A stretch of 8,286 nucleotides of DNA from JAJNNC01 sp038232695. GTDB taxonomy: Bacteria > Bacteroidota > Bacteroidia > Cytophagales > Cyclobacteriaceae. Below the pieces are notes generated by a model. The model ran no database searches. It was not told the DNA's origin and saw only the letters and a program-made list of their open reading frames with translations. The stretch lies in contig JBBSNI010000261.1 in NCBI GenBank assembly GCA_038232695.1, positions 1 to 8,286 on the forward strand, read 5' to 3'. Each line of letters begins with the position of its first letter. Position 1 is the stretch's first letter. This document shows, piece by piece, positions 1-7,279 of this stretch. A program made the position numbers and the translations under genes.

Positions 1-293
1 ACACCATGGTCTTGTATGGCATCGTACTTTTGATGGCGGCTATCGCCTACTGGATTTTACAGCGTGTCATCATCCTGAAAAACGGAAAAGACTCCGCGAT
101 TGCCAGGGCCGTAGGGAAAAATACAAAAGGCAACATATCGCCCGTACTCTATGTCATCGGTATCTTCAGTGCTTTCTTTAGTGCATGGGTTTCCGGAGCT
201 ATCTATGTATTGGTGGCTTTCATGTGGCTTATTCCCGACAAACGCATTGAACGTATGTATAATGAGCCTGATGGACCTGTAAATTCGGGTTAA
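1..293 (+). CDS. TMEM175 / DUF1211 family potassium-channel-like membrane protein, C-terminal part
   Basis: The reading frame is open to the left edge, so the first ATG (position 6) is probably internal and the gene starts outside the window. About 96 residues are visible. They show a hydrophobic helix at the start (LYGIVLLMAAIAYWIL), a basic loop with a VGKNTKGNISP segment, then two closely spaced helices ending in AFMWLIPDKRIER. This ending is characteristic of bacterial TMEM175 proteins (formerly DUF1211), which are roughly 200-residue, six-helix cation channels of the inner membrane with potassium selectivity shown for some members. The pore-lining first helix would lie outside the window, so channel activity cannot be judged here. 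The stop is followed by a 277-bp spacer before the catalase gene on the same strand. The family call comes from recalled sequence patterns and is fairly secure; the physiological role is unknown. Confidence 0.8.
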   Translation, partial: TMVLYGIVLLMAAIAYWILQRVIILKNGKDSAIARAVGKNTKGNISPVLYVIGIFSAFFSAWVSGAIYVLVAFMWLIPDKRIERMYNEPDGPVNSG

Positions 294-570
294 TGTGTCA
301 AGATTCCGGAAGGATGTGTACCAAAAAATATGGAATCTGCAGTGTCTATCCGCGCCGAGTGTCAAGGCTATAGAATTTTTGTTTTTTCTATAAATAAGCT
401 GCCCTTCGGAAAACAACTATAATGTACCTGTGTTGAATCGTATGTCTAACAATGGCTGCTTGCCCTGGTAAGCCTTCTAAATTCTTAGAACTTACATCAT
501 AGCATAGATGATCATAGGTATTTCTATTTTTTGATTTTTCAACTGTTCAACCTTTTTAACTTACAATTTT
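294..570. other. Intergenic spacer with small dyads upstream of the catalase gene
   Basis: No credible gene is seen here. Visible structure: AGATTCC at 301-307 repeats inverted as GGAATCT at 332-338, just after the preceding stop codon. TATAGAA at 369-375 pairs with TTCTATA at 386-392 around a T-rich loop. TTCTAA at 475-480 pairs with TTAGAA at 485-490. None has the GC-rich stem plus T-run of a standard terminator. ATAG/CTAT elements lie at 499-527 (separate entry). A T-rich stretch at 525-533 (TA, six Ts, G) resembles the Bacteroidota -7 element TAnnTTTG but has one base too many. The region must hold the catalase promoter, which I could not place. Confidence 0.5.
499..527. promoter_or_regulatory. 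Possible peroxide-responsive operator (ATAG/CTAT elements) upstream of the catalase gene
   Basis: ATAG occurs at 499-502, 504-507 and 514-517, and CTAT at 524-527. The last three are spaced at an exact 10-bp period (ATAG-N6-ATAG-N6-CTAT), 44 bp before the catalase start. OxyR sites are built from ATAG/CTAT quarter-sites, but with N7 spacing (11-bp period) and alternating orientation, so this is only a partial resemblance. The location before a catalase gene is what makes it worth noting. Chance occurrence in AT-rich DNA is quite possible. Confidence 0.2.
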
Positions 571-2724
571 ATGGAAAAAGAAAAAGCGGCAAATCAGCAG
601 GACTTATCTGCTGCACGCATGAGCCAGGATCGTGAAAAGGTACAATTTTCCGATCAACAGGTAGCCATAGGGGAAGGTGGTGAAACGCACCAAATGGCAG
701 AAGATGACACCAAGGTTCTTACTACCCAGCAAGGAGTTCCTGTTTCTGATGATCAGAACTCGTTAAAAGTCGGCAGCCGTGGGCCTACTGCTTTAGAGGA
801 TTTTCACTTCCGGGAAAAGATTTTCCATTTCGACCACGAACGTATCCCTGAGCGGGTAGTCCACGCACGAGGGTTTGGGGCGCATGGCTATTTTGAGCTG
901 TACGAATCCTTGTCCGACATCACCGCAGCGGACATCTTTCAGCGCAAGGGAGAAAAGACGCCGGCCTTTGTACGATTCTCCACCGTAGCCGGTAACAAAG
1001 GCTCCGCGGACCTGGCCCGTGATGTACGCGGTTTTGCCGTCAAGCTCTACACTAAACAAGGCAACTGGGACATCGTGGGCAACAATATTCCGGTATTCTT
1101 CATTCAGGATGCCATCAAGTTTCCTGACCTGATTCATGCGGCCAAACCTGAACCCGACCGGGGTTTTCCCCAGGCACAAACCGCCCATGACAATTTCTGG
1201 GATTTTGTTTCGCTCATGCCAGAAAGTATGCATATGATCATGTGGATCATGTCTGATCGGGCGATTCCCCGGTCTTTCCGATTTATGGAAGGATTCGGTG
1301 TGCATACCTTTCGCCTGGTCAATGCCGGGGGTACCTCGACGTTTGTCAAGTTCCACTGGAAACCGAAGATGGGACTGCAATCCGTGGCCTGGAATGAGGC
1401 CGTAAAAATCAACGGGGCTGACCCCGATTTCCATAGGCGCGACCTGTGGGATGCTATACAGCAAGGTGATTTTCCTGAATGGGAACTTGGGCTGCAACTC
1501 TTTGATGAAGCCTTTGCCGAGCAGTTTGACTTTGATGTGCTGGATGCCACCAAGATCATTCCTGAGGAACAAATACCCATCCGTAAGGTAGGACGGCTGG
1601 TCTTGGACCGCTGTGTAGATAATTTCTTTGCTGAAACGGAGCAGGTGGCGTTTTGTACCCAAAATATTGTGCCTGGTGTTGATTTCTCCAACGATCCCTT
1701 GCTACAGGGAAGAAACTTCTCTTACCTGGATACCCAACTCAAGCGGCTGGGCGGGCCTAACTTTACGCATATTCCTATCAATGCTCCCAAATGCCCCTTT
1801 CATCACTTTCAGCAGGATGGGCATATGGCGATGACCAATCCCAAAGGCAGGGCCAACTATGAGCCTAATTCCTGGGGTGCGCAAGGCGGACCGCGTGAAG
1901 CGCCTCAGCAGGGATTTCGCTCTTACCCCAGTGAGGAGTCAGGCGCCAAGCTCCGTATCAGAGCAGAAAGCTTTGCCGATCATTATAGCCAGGCAAGGCA
2001 GTTCTACATGAGCCAGACGCCCGTGGAGCAAAATCATATGACCGATGCGCTGACCTTTGAATTAAGTAAAGTGGAAAGGCCGGAAATCCGTATTCGTGTG
2101 GTTTCTCATCTGCTGAATATAGATGAAGCCCTGGCCCAAAACGTAGGTGATGGATTGGGACTCAAGGAAATGCCTAAGCCAGCCGACGCGGCAAAACCAA
2201 CCCGTAAAGACCTCAAGGAATCACCTGCCCTGAGTATCGTCAAGAATGGCCCGAAGCGCTTCAAAGGCCGCAAACTCGGTGTGCTGCTAACCGACGGTGC
2301 CGATATAGAGATGTTTCATGCACTTGAAAAAGCAGTGAAAGAAGAAGGCGCGATGATGGAAATCATTGCTCCTAAGGTAGGCGGCGTTGAGGCCAGCGAT
2401 GGCTCCTGGATCGAGGCCAAGCAGAAAATCAAGGGTGGCCCTTCGGTGCTGTATGATGCCGTAGTACTGCTGCTGTCCGAAAAAGGAGCCGAAACCCTGG
2501 TGCAGGAATCTACTGCCCGCGATTTTGTGGCAGATGCTTTTGCCCATGCGAAATTCATCGGCTATGTCAGTGCGGCAATGCCACTGATGGAAAAGGCAGG
2601 CATTGCGGATAGCTTAGACAAAGGATGTATTCATCTGGAAAAGGGAGAAGACACCTCCTGGTTTGTCGAAGCCTGCCGCAACCTAAGATTTTGGGAAAGG
2701 GAAGATAAAGTAAATGCCGTTTGA
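571..2724 (+). CDS. katE: Large-subunit clade 2 catalase (HPII/KatE-like) with C-terminal DJ-1-like domain
   Basis: Haem catalase that disproportionates hydrogen peroxide to water and oxygen; expected to be a cytoplasmic homotetramer. It has 717 residues, close to E. coli HPII (753). The catalase core spans about residues 65-500. The distal pocket shows His98 (VVHARG), Ser137 (RFST) and Asn171 (VGNNIP), with Phe176 nearby. The proximal haem ligand is Tyr385 in RNFSYLDTQ, with Arg381 four residues before it, as in HPII. From about residue 566 a flavodoxin/DJ-1-like domain begins (KLGVLLTDGADIEMF), the hallmark of large-subunit catalases; its role is structural as far as known. The HPII position His392, which bonds to the proximal Tyr, is Cys362 here. 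The hydrophilic N-terminal arm (about 65 residues) fits the family, so the ATG at 571 is a sensible start although no Shine-Dalgarno sequence is visible. The gene looks monocistronic. Confidence 0.97.
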   Translation: MEKEKAANQQDLSAARMSQDREKVQFSDQQVAIGEGGETHQMAEDDTKVLTTQQGVPVSDDQNSLKVGSRGPTALEDFHFREKIFHFDHERIPERVVHARGFGAHGYFELYESLSDITAADIFQRKGEKTPAFVRFSTVAGNKGSADLARDVRGFAVKLYTKQGNWDIVGNNIPVFFIQDAIKFPDLIHAAKPEPDRGFPQAQTAHDNFWDFVSLMPESMHMIMWIMSDRAIPRSFRFMEGFGVHTFRLVNAGGTSTFVKFHWKPKMGLQSVAWNEAVKINGADPDFHRRDLWDAIQQGDFPEWELGLQLFDEAFAEQFDFDVLDATKIIPEEQIPIRKVGRLVLDRCVDNFFAETEQVAFCTQNIVPGVDFSNDPLLQGRNFSYLDTQLKRLGGPNFTHIPINAPKCPFHHFQQDGHMAMTNPKGRANYEPNSWGAQGGPREAPQQGFRSYPSEESGAKLRIRAESFADHYSQARQFYMSQTPVEQNHMTDALTFELSKVERPEIRIRVVSHLLNIDEALAQNVGDGLGLKEMPKPADAAKPTRKDLKESPALSIVKNGPKRFKGRKLGVLLTDGADIEMFHALEKAVKEEGAMMEIIAPKVGGVEASDGSWIEAKQKIKGGPSVLYDAVVLLLSEKGAETLVQESTARDFVADAFAHAKFIGYVSAAMPLMEKAGIADSLDKGCIHLEKGEDTSWFVEACRNLRFWEREDKVNAV

Positions 2725-2841
2725 ATGATACATCAATAGCTCTCTGCCAAAGCTACAAAACAAATAAAGTTTTATTAGCGAAGGTAGAGGGCCATTGCTT
2801 CTGATTGTAGCAAGCATCTTTCTCTATCGCAAACCATAGCT
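2725..2841. other. Spacer between catalase and sulfatase genes
   Basis: There is no open reading frame of note. TTGCT and AGCAA (around 2796-2814) form a 5-bp dyad with a 9-base loop but no following T-run, so it is not a convincing terminator. No promoter match was recognised, although the sulfatase probably has its own, since it is functionally unrelated to the catalase. Confidence 0.4.
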
Positions 2842-4212
2842 ATGCACCTAAAAATCACCTTCTTCCTCCTCATTTTTACCCTCTTCCAACCGCTACAGGC
2901 GCAGCCCAGACCCAACGTACTGCTGATCCTCACCGACGACCAGGGGACGCTGGATATGAACTGCTATGGCTCTAAAGATTTGGTGACGCCGCACATGGAT
3001 GCGCTGGCGGCGTCGGGCATCCGCTTTACGCAGTTTTATGCGGCTGCGCCGGTCTGCTCACCTTCCCGCGCCGGGTTGCTCACAGGCAAGACGCCCCTGC
3101 GTGCCGGACTGCCGGGCAATGTGCCCATCCCTTCCGTAAAGCCGGGCGCCGGAATGCCTACGGAGCAAACGACCATCGCCGAGATGATGCGGGCGGCAGG
3201 CTACAAGACGGCTCACATCGGCAAGTGGCACTTGGGGCATAGCCCGGAAAAACAACCGAACGGACAGGGCTTCGACGAGTCGTTTGGACACCTGGTCGGC
3301 TGTATCGACAACTACAGCCACTTCTTCTACTGGAATGGTCCCAACATGCACGACCTGTGGCGCAACGGGCAGGAAGTGTATTATCCGGGACAATACTTTC
3401 CAGACCTGATGGTCAAAGAGGTGAACCAATTTTTGGAACAAAACCAGGACGATCCTTTCTTCCTCTACTGGGCGATCAACGTGCCCCACTATCCTTACCA
3501 GGGGCATGAAAAGTGGCTGGAAAAGTATCAGCACCTGCCCACGCCGCGCCGGGAGTATGCTGCCTTTGTCTCTACGATGGACGAAAAGATCGGACAGGTG
3601 CTGGACCAACTGGACGCCCTGGGGCTGAGAGAGAATACCATTGTCGTTTTCCAGTCGGATCATGGGCACTCCTGTGAGGAGCGGGCGTTTTATGGAGGCG
3701 GCAACGCTGGTCCGTACCGTGGCGCTAAGTTCAGCCTGTTTGAAGGCGGCATCCGCGTACCTGCCCTCATCAGTATGCCCGGCACCATTCCCCAGGGAGA
3801 GGTCAGAGACCAGGTGGCTGTCAGCATGGACTGGCTGCCCACCCTGGCGGAGCTTTGCCGCGTACCCCTGCCGGACACGCCACTGGATGGCAAAAGCCTG
3901 GTGCCCATCATCCGGGACAAAAAGGCAGTGGCGCCGCACCCAACCGTCTACTGGCAGATTGGACAGGCGGCTGACCCCGGCAGCCAGTGGGCCGTTCGCC
4001 AGGGCAACTGGAAGCTCATCGGCAACCCCCGCGACCCTACACAGAAAGAACCTCTGGCAGAAGGCGACAGCCTGTTTCTGGTGAACCTAACCGAAGACAT
4101 TTCTGAAAAAAGCAACCTGGCGCGGCAGCATCCTGAGCAGCTTGCCCGGCTCAAAAAGCTGCACGATGCCTGGCTGGCAGCGATCATGGCTCAGGCGGAA
4201 GCGGGTGAATAG
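2842..4212 (+). CDS. Exported type I (formylglycine) sulfatase, arylsulfatase family
   Basis: Hydrolyses a sulfate ester, probably on a glycan or aryl sulfate; the substrate cannot be read from sequence. The 456 residues begin with a signal peptide (Lys4, then a hydrophobic stretch to about residue 17, likely cleavage after LQA at 20), so the enzyme acts in the periplasm or outside the cell. The sulfatase signature CSPSR lies at 72-76: Cys72 is the residue converted to formylglycine, with Arg76. Metal ligands are visible as Asp32-Asp33 (LTDDQ) and Asp273-His274 (QSDHGHS). Further expected catalytic residues are Lys128 and His130 in GKWHLG, His216, and Lys296. The C-terminal subdomain runs from about 365. 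Length and order match intact S1-family enzymes. No maturase (FGE or anSME), SusC/D pair or glycoside hydrolase gene lies in the window, so it is not in an obvious polysaccharide locus here. Third codon positions are clearly more GC-rich than in the permease downstream. Confidence 0.95.
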   Translation: MHLKITFFLLIFTLFQPLQAQPRPNVLLILTDDQGTLDMNCYGSKDLVTPHMDALAASGIRFTQFYAAAPVCSPSRAGLLTGKTPLRAGLPGNVPIPSVKPGAGMPTEQTTIAEMMRAAGYKTAHIGKWHLGHSPEKQPNGQGFDESFGHLVGCIDNYSHFFYWNGPNMHDLWRNGQEVYYPGQYFPDLMVKEVNQFLEQNQDDPFFLYWAINVPHYPYQGHEKWLEKYQHLPTPRREYAAFVSTMDEKIGQVLDQLDALGLRENTIVVFQSDHGHSCEERAFYGGGNAGPYRGAKFSLFEGGIRVPALISMPGTIPQGEVRDQVAVSMDWLPTLAELCRVPLPDTPLDGKSLVPIIRDKKAVAPHPTVYWQIGQAADPGSQWAVRQGNWKLIGNPRDPTQKEPLAEGDSLFLVNLTEDISEKSNLARQHPEQLARLKKLHDAWLAAIMAQAEAGE

Positions 4213-4282
4213 AAGAGCAAGGCATTAAATATTTTTCAAAGAAGCATCATCGCTCTGTTATAGTACGCGAAAAAACTTTTTA

Positions 4283-4301
4283 TTTACTTAACAAAAGTAA
4301 A
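4283..4301. promoter_or_regulatory. Candidate PadR operator, dyad 1
   Basis: TTTACTT (4283-4289) and its exact reverse complement AAGTAAA (4295-4301) are separated by five bases. The site is centred on 4292, 53 bp before the PadR start codon, at about the -33 position if the -7-like TACCTTTA at 4312-4319 is used. Dyads of this sort upstream of their own gene are typical binding sites of PadR-type winged-helix repressors. Its match to dyad 2 supports a real site; that PadR binds it is inference. Confidence 0.55.
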
Positions 4302-4315
4302 ATTAATTGATTACC

Positions 4316-4334
4316 TTTACATTCGTTAAGTAAA
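4316..4334. promoter_or_regulatory. Candidate PadR operator, dyad 2
   Basis: TTTACAT (4316-4322) and AAGTAAA (4328-4334) form a dyad with one mismatch and the same five-base spacing as dyad 1. Its centre (4325) is 33 bp from that of dyad 1, about three helical turns. It overlaps the end of a TACCTTTA element (4312-4319), which matches the Bacteroidota -7 consensus TAnnTTTG except in the last base, so occupancy would cover the expected transcription start. The two dyads together also give a perfect 12-bp inverted repeat (4281-4292 and 4325-4336). Confidence 0.55.
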
Positions 4335-4344
4335 TAGCAAAGTA

Positions 4345-4671
4345 ATGAAGGCACCTTCTTTGGGAGAGTTTGAAGAACTTGTCCTGCTCACCGTCGCTGC
4401 GCAGCATGACGAGGCGTATGGGGTTTCTATCCTGGAAAGCCTGGAAGAAAAGCTCAGCAAAAATTTGAACATCTCTGCCATCCATGTAGCTCTCAAACGC
4501 ATGGACGAGAAAGGTTTTGTCCGGTCTCACTTTGGCGGCATTACCGGCGAGCGGGGCGGCCGCCGGAAGAGGTTTTATGTGATCACGGCTTTAGGCAAGC
4601 GCGTATTAGACCAGCAATATGCGGTAAGGACCAGTCTGTACCAGCAAATCCCAAAAATCTCCTTTGGCTAA
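4345..4671 (+). CDS. PadR family winged-helix transcriptional regulator
   Basis: A 108-residue cytoplasmic DNA-binding protein. The N-terminal GEFEELVLLTVAAQHDEAYGVSI is the usual PadR opening: helix 1 followed by the conserved Tyr-Gly. A recognition-helix region follows (ISAIHVALKRMDEKGFV), then a wing with GERGGRRKRFYVITALGKR, where the Arg-rich hairpin and the YxIT-G motif are diagnostic. The C-terminus is short (one helix), so it is of the small PadR subfamily that dimerises through a single helix. Its TAA stop overlaps the ATG of the permease by one base, so the two genes are almost certainly cotranscribed and translationally coupled. This pairing is common in Bacteroidota. The upstream tandem dyads suggest that it represses its own operon. 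The inducing signal is unknown. No Shine-Dalgarno sequence is seen; the leader is A-rich. Confidence 0.93.
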   Translation: MKAPSLGEFEELVLLTVAAQHDEAYGVSILESLEEKLSKNLNISAIHVALKRMDEKGFVRSHFGGITGERGGRRKRFYVITALGKRVLDQQYAVRTSLYQQIPKISFG

Positions 4672-7250
4672 TGGCAACGCATCCACCCAAAATGGCTTTG
4701 AACTTCCTGCACTGGTTTTGCCAGGAGGAGTATTTGGAAGAGATAGAGGGGAATATGGTGGAGCTTTTTGAACAGCAATATGAGGAATCTCCTGATAAAG
4801 CCCGCCGGACTTTCGTCTGGAATGTACTGCTGCATTTTCGTCCGGCTTTCATCCGACCTTTTAAAATACACTATACCCAAAACCATCGTGCTATGATCCG
4901 CCATAACTTTTTGCTCACCTTTCGCAATTTCAAGCGTTACAAAACTTCTTTTCTGATCAACCTGATCGGCTTGTCTTCCGGGCTGGCTTGTGCTTTACTG
5001 ATCTACCTCTGGGTGCAGGATGAGTTGAGTGTAGACAAGTTTTTTGATAAAGATGATCGACTTTTTCAGGTGATGCAGAATATGCACCGTGACGATGGTA
5101 TGGAAACGATAGAAGCTACTCCCGGCCTTTTGGCAAAAAGCCTGAAAGAAGAACTACCGGAAGTAGTCTATTCAGTGTCCGTCATTCCTCCTACCTTCAA
5201 CGCCAGCAAGGGAGTGGTATCCGTGGATGATGTACAAATCAAAACCAGTGGACAATACGTGTCTGAAGATTACTTCAAGGTATTCTCCTATAAACTCCTG
5301 TACGGTGATAAAAGCCAGGTTTTATCAGGAAAAAATAGTATGGTCATTTCCGAAAACTTGGCCCTGAAATTATTCAAATCTGCCGAAAATGCAGTAGGTA
5401 AAATCATCGCGTGGAAGACACAGGAAATTAGTGGCTTATGCCTGATCTCCGGGATTTTTGAAACCCTTCCCGCGAATGCTACTAATCAATTTGATCTTTT
5501 GTTGAACTACGCATGGTTTGAAGAAACCAATCCTTCCGATGGCTGGGGAAGCAGCAGCCCGCATACCTACATGCTTTTAAAAGAAGATACCCGCCCGGAT
5601 CAATTCAATGCTAAAATCAGGGATTTCATCAAAACTAAGGACGCAAATTCAGACGCTACTTTATTTGCGCAACGGTATTCAGACCGTTACCTGTACGGTA
5701 GCTATGAAAATGGAATGCCCGCTGGCGGCAGGATAGCTTATGTAAAACTGTTTTCTATCATCGCAGTCTTTATTTTGGCGATTGCCTGTGTTAATTTTAT
5801 GAACTTATCTACCGCCAAAGCTTCCCGAAGGTTAAAAGAGATAGGTATTAAGAAAGCCATAGGGGCCAACCGTAACTCATTGATTTTTCAGCACCTGCAA
5901 GAATCTACGCTGATGGCTTTTTTATCGCTGGCCCTGGCCGTTTTGTTAGTGACGCTTTTTCTTCCACAGTTTAACCAAATTACCGGAAAGCAATTGACTT
6001 TACATCCTGACAGCCAACTTATTCTATCCGTGCTGGGCATCACTCTCTTCACCGGATTGATGGCAGGGAGCTATCCCGCCTTTTATCTCTCGGGTTTTCA
6101 ACCGGTCGCTGTGCTGAAAGGTAAATTGAGTACCACACTGAGTGGGGAAGGCTTGCGCAAAGGATTGGTTATCTTTCAGTTTACTTTATCAGTCATGCTC
6201 ATCGTATCCGTGTTGATTGTTTACCAACAGATTGAACTTATCCAGTCCAAGAATCTGGGTTACGAAAGGGAGCATGTCCTCTATTTTGATACGGAGAATA
6301 TGAGCAATGCTTTCGCTTCGGAGATCAAAAACATTCCGGGAGTGCTGGATGTAGGAGGGGGTAATTTGACGCCTGGCAAGGCATTAGGGGGTACTTCCGG
6401 TATTTCATGGGAAGGAAAAGTCCCTGATGATAACATATTTTTCTCAACCCTCTGGTTAAGCTATGGTTTGATTGAAACACTTGGCATGGAGATGGCGCAG
6501 GGAAGCTCATTTTCAGAAAATTTCGGTTCGCCAAACCAGATCATCTTCAACGAAAAGGCGATGGAAGCTATGGGGTTAACCGACCCTATTGGCAAAAATG
6601 TTACCATTGGAGGGGAAGAAAGACAGATCGTGGGTATTGTAAAAAACTTTCATTTTGAATCGCTTTATGAAGAAGTAAAGCCCTGTGCGCTGCTTTTGGC
6701 CCCGATACATTTTGCCCCGAAGGTTTCGGTCAAAATTCAGACAGGTACGGAGAAGGCTACTATTAAAGCACTTCAGAAAGTCTATCAGGCACACAATCCA
6801 GATTTAGTGTTTGATTTTAAATTTATGGACGACGATTACCAAGCCCTCTACGCCGCCGAACAGCGCGTCTCTACCTTATCCCGCTACTTCGCCAGCATAG
6901 CCATCCTCATCTCCTGCCTCGGTCTCTTTGGCCTGGCCGCCTTTACCGCCGAGCGTAGACTTAAAGAAATTGGCATTCGCAAGATATTAGGCGCCAGCGA
7001 CTTTGGCATCGTTCGTCTATTGTCGGGCGACTTCACTAAAATGGTCATTCTCGCTATTGCAATTGCCTTACCGCTGAGTTATTTCATTGCTCAACAATGG
7101 CTGGAAAGCTTCGCCTATAGGATTGACCTGCAATGGTGGTACTTCGCCGGTGCTGGCTTATTGGCTTTACTGATTGCCTGGTTTACCGTAGGGCTGCAAA
7201 CGGTGAAAGCGGCCAGGGTCAATCCGGTGGAGTGCTTGCGGGATGAGTAA
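4671..7250 (+). CDS. MacB/FtsX-type ABC transporter permease with N-terminal prefix domain
   Basis: An 859-residue inner-membrane protein with two tandem FtsX-like halves. Residues 1 to about 75 form a soluble prefix with acidic amphipathic helices (FCQEEYLEEIEGNMVELFEQQYEE is the core region), as in the 'permease prefix domain' proteins paired with PadR. Helix 1 is at about 94-115, followed by a MacB-like periplasmic core to about 350. Helices 2-4 lie at about 358-377, 411-430 and 449-473. Helix 5 (about 498-518) precedes a second core (520-735), and helices 6-8 are at about 738-758, 789-808 and 824-842. The cytoplasmic motif RLKEIGIKKAIGA (387-399) recurs as RLKEIGIRKILGA (763-775), showing the internal duplication. 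Such permeases act with a separate MacB/LolD-type ATPase in mechanotransmission or export; none is encoded here. The substrate is unknown. Codons for residues 719-761 differ sharply in usage from those before. The start is fixed by the TAATG overlap with the PadR gene. Confidence 0.92.
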   Translation: MATHPPKMALNFLHWFCQEEYLEEIEGNMVELFEQQYEESPDKARRTFVWNVLLHFRPAFIRPFKIHYTQNHRAMIRHNFLLTFRNFKRYKTSFLINLIGLSSGLACALLIYLWVQDELSVDKFFDKDDRLFQVMQNMHRDDGMETIEATPGLLAKSLKEELPEVVYSVSVIPPTFNASKGVVSVDDVQIKTSGQYVSEDYFKVFSYKLLYGDKSQVLSGKNSMVISENLALKLFKSAENAVGKIIAWKTQEISGLCLISGIFETLPANATNQFDLLLNYAWFEETNPSDGWGSSSPHTYMLLKEDTRPDQFNAKIRDFIKTKDANSDATLFAQRYSDRYLYGSYENGMPAGGRIAYVKLFSIIAVFILAIACVNFMNLSTAKASRRLKEIGIKKAIGANRNSLIFQHLQESTLMAFLSLALAVLLVTLFLPQFNQITGKQLTLHPDSQLILSVLGITLFTGLMAGSYPAFYLSGFQPVAVLKGKLSTTLSGEGLRKGLVIFQFTLSVMLIVSVLIVYQQIELIQSKNLGYEREHVLYFDTENMSNAFASEIKNIPGVLDVGGGNLTPGKALGGTSGISWEGKVPDDNIFFSTLWLSYGLIETLGMEMAQGSSFSENFGSPNQIIFNEKAMEAMGLTDPIGKNVTIGGEERQIVGIVKNFHFESLYEEVKPCALLLAPIHFAPKVSVKIQTGTEKATIKALQKVYQAHNPDLVFDFKFMDDDYQALYAAEQRVSTLSRYFASIAILISCLGLFGLAAFTAERRLKEIGIRKILGASDFGIVRLLSGDFTKMVILAIAIALPLSYFIAQQWLESFAYRIDLQWWYFAGAGLLALLIAWFTVGLQTVKAARVNPVECLRDE

Positions 7251-7279
7251 ACTTTTCAACAGCAGAAATCATTCTGACA

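Noticed and set aside
369..392. TATAGAA/TTCTATA dyad as a terminator
   Set aside because: The stem is almost all A/T, and the T-run lies in the loop rather than after the stem.
57..416. A 119-codon minus-strand frame over the TMEM175 fragment and spacer
   Set aside because: It overlaps the well-recognised channel fragment and its composition looks random, with no domain or start signal.
525..533. TATTTTTTG as a Bacteroidota -7 promoter element for the catalase
   Set aside because: It has one base too many for TAnnTTTG and no TTG-type -33 element lies at a suitable distance.
793..1662. A 289-codon open frame on the minus strand opposite the catalase
   Set aside because: It mirrors the catalase core, whose haem-pocket residues are all in place on the plus strand, and has no family resemblance of its own.
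3058..3939. A 293-codon open frame on the minus strand opposite the sulfatase
   Set aside because: It lies wholly inside a gene with clear catalytic motifs, its translation shows no recognisable domain, and long antisense frames are expected in GC-rich coding DNA.
4214..4256. AGAGC/GCTCT inverted repeat after the sulfatase as a terminator
   Set aside because: The stem has only five base pairs across a 33-base loop and no T-run follows.
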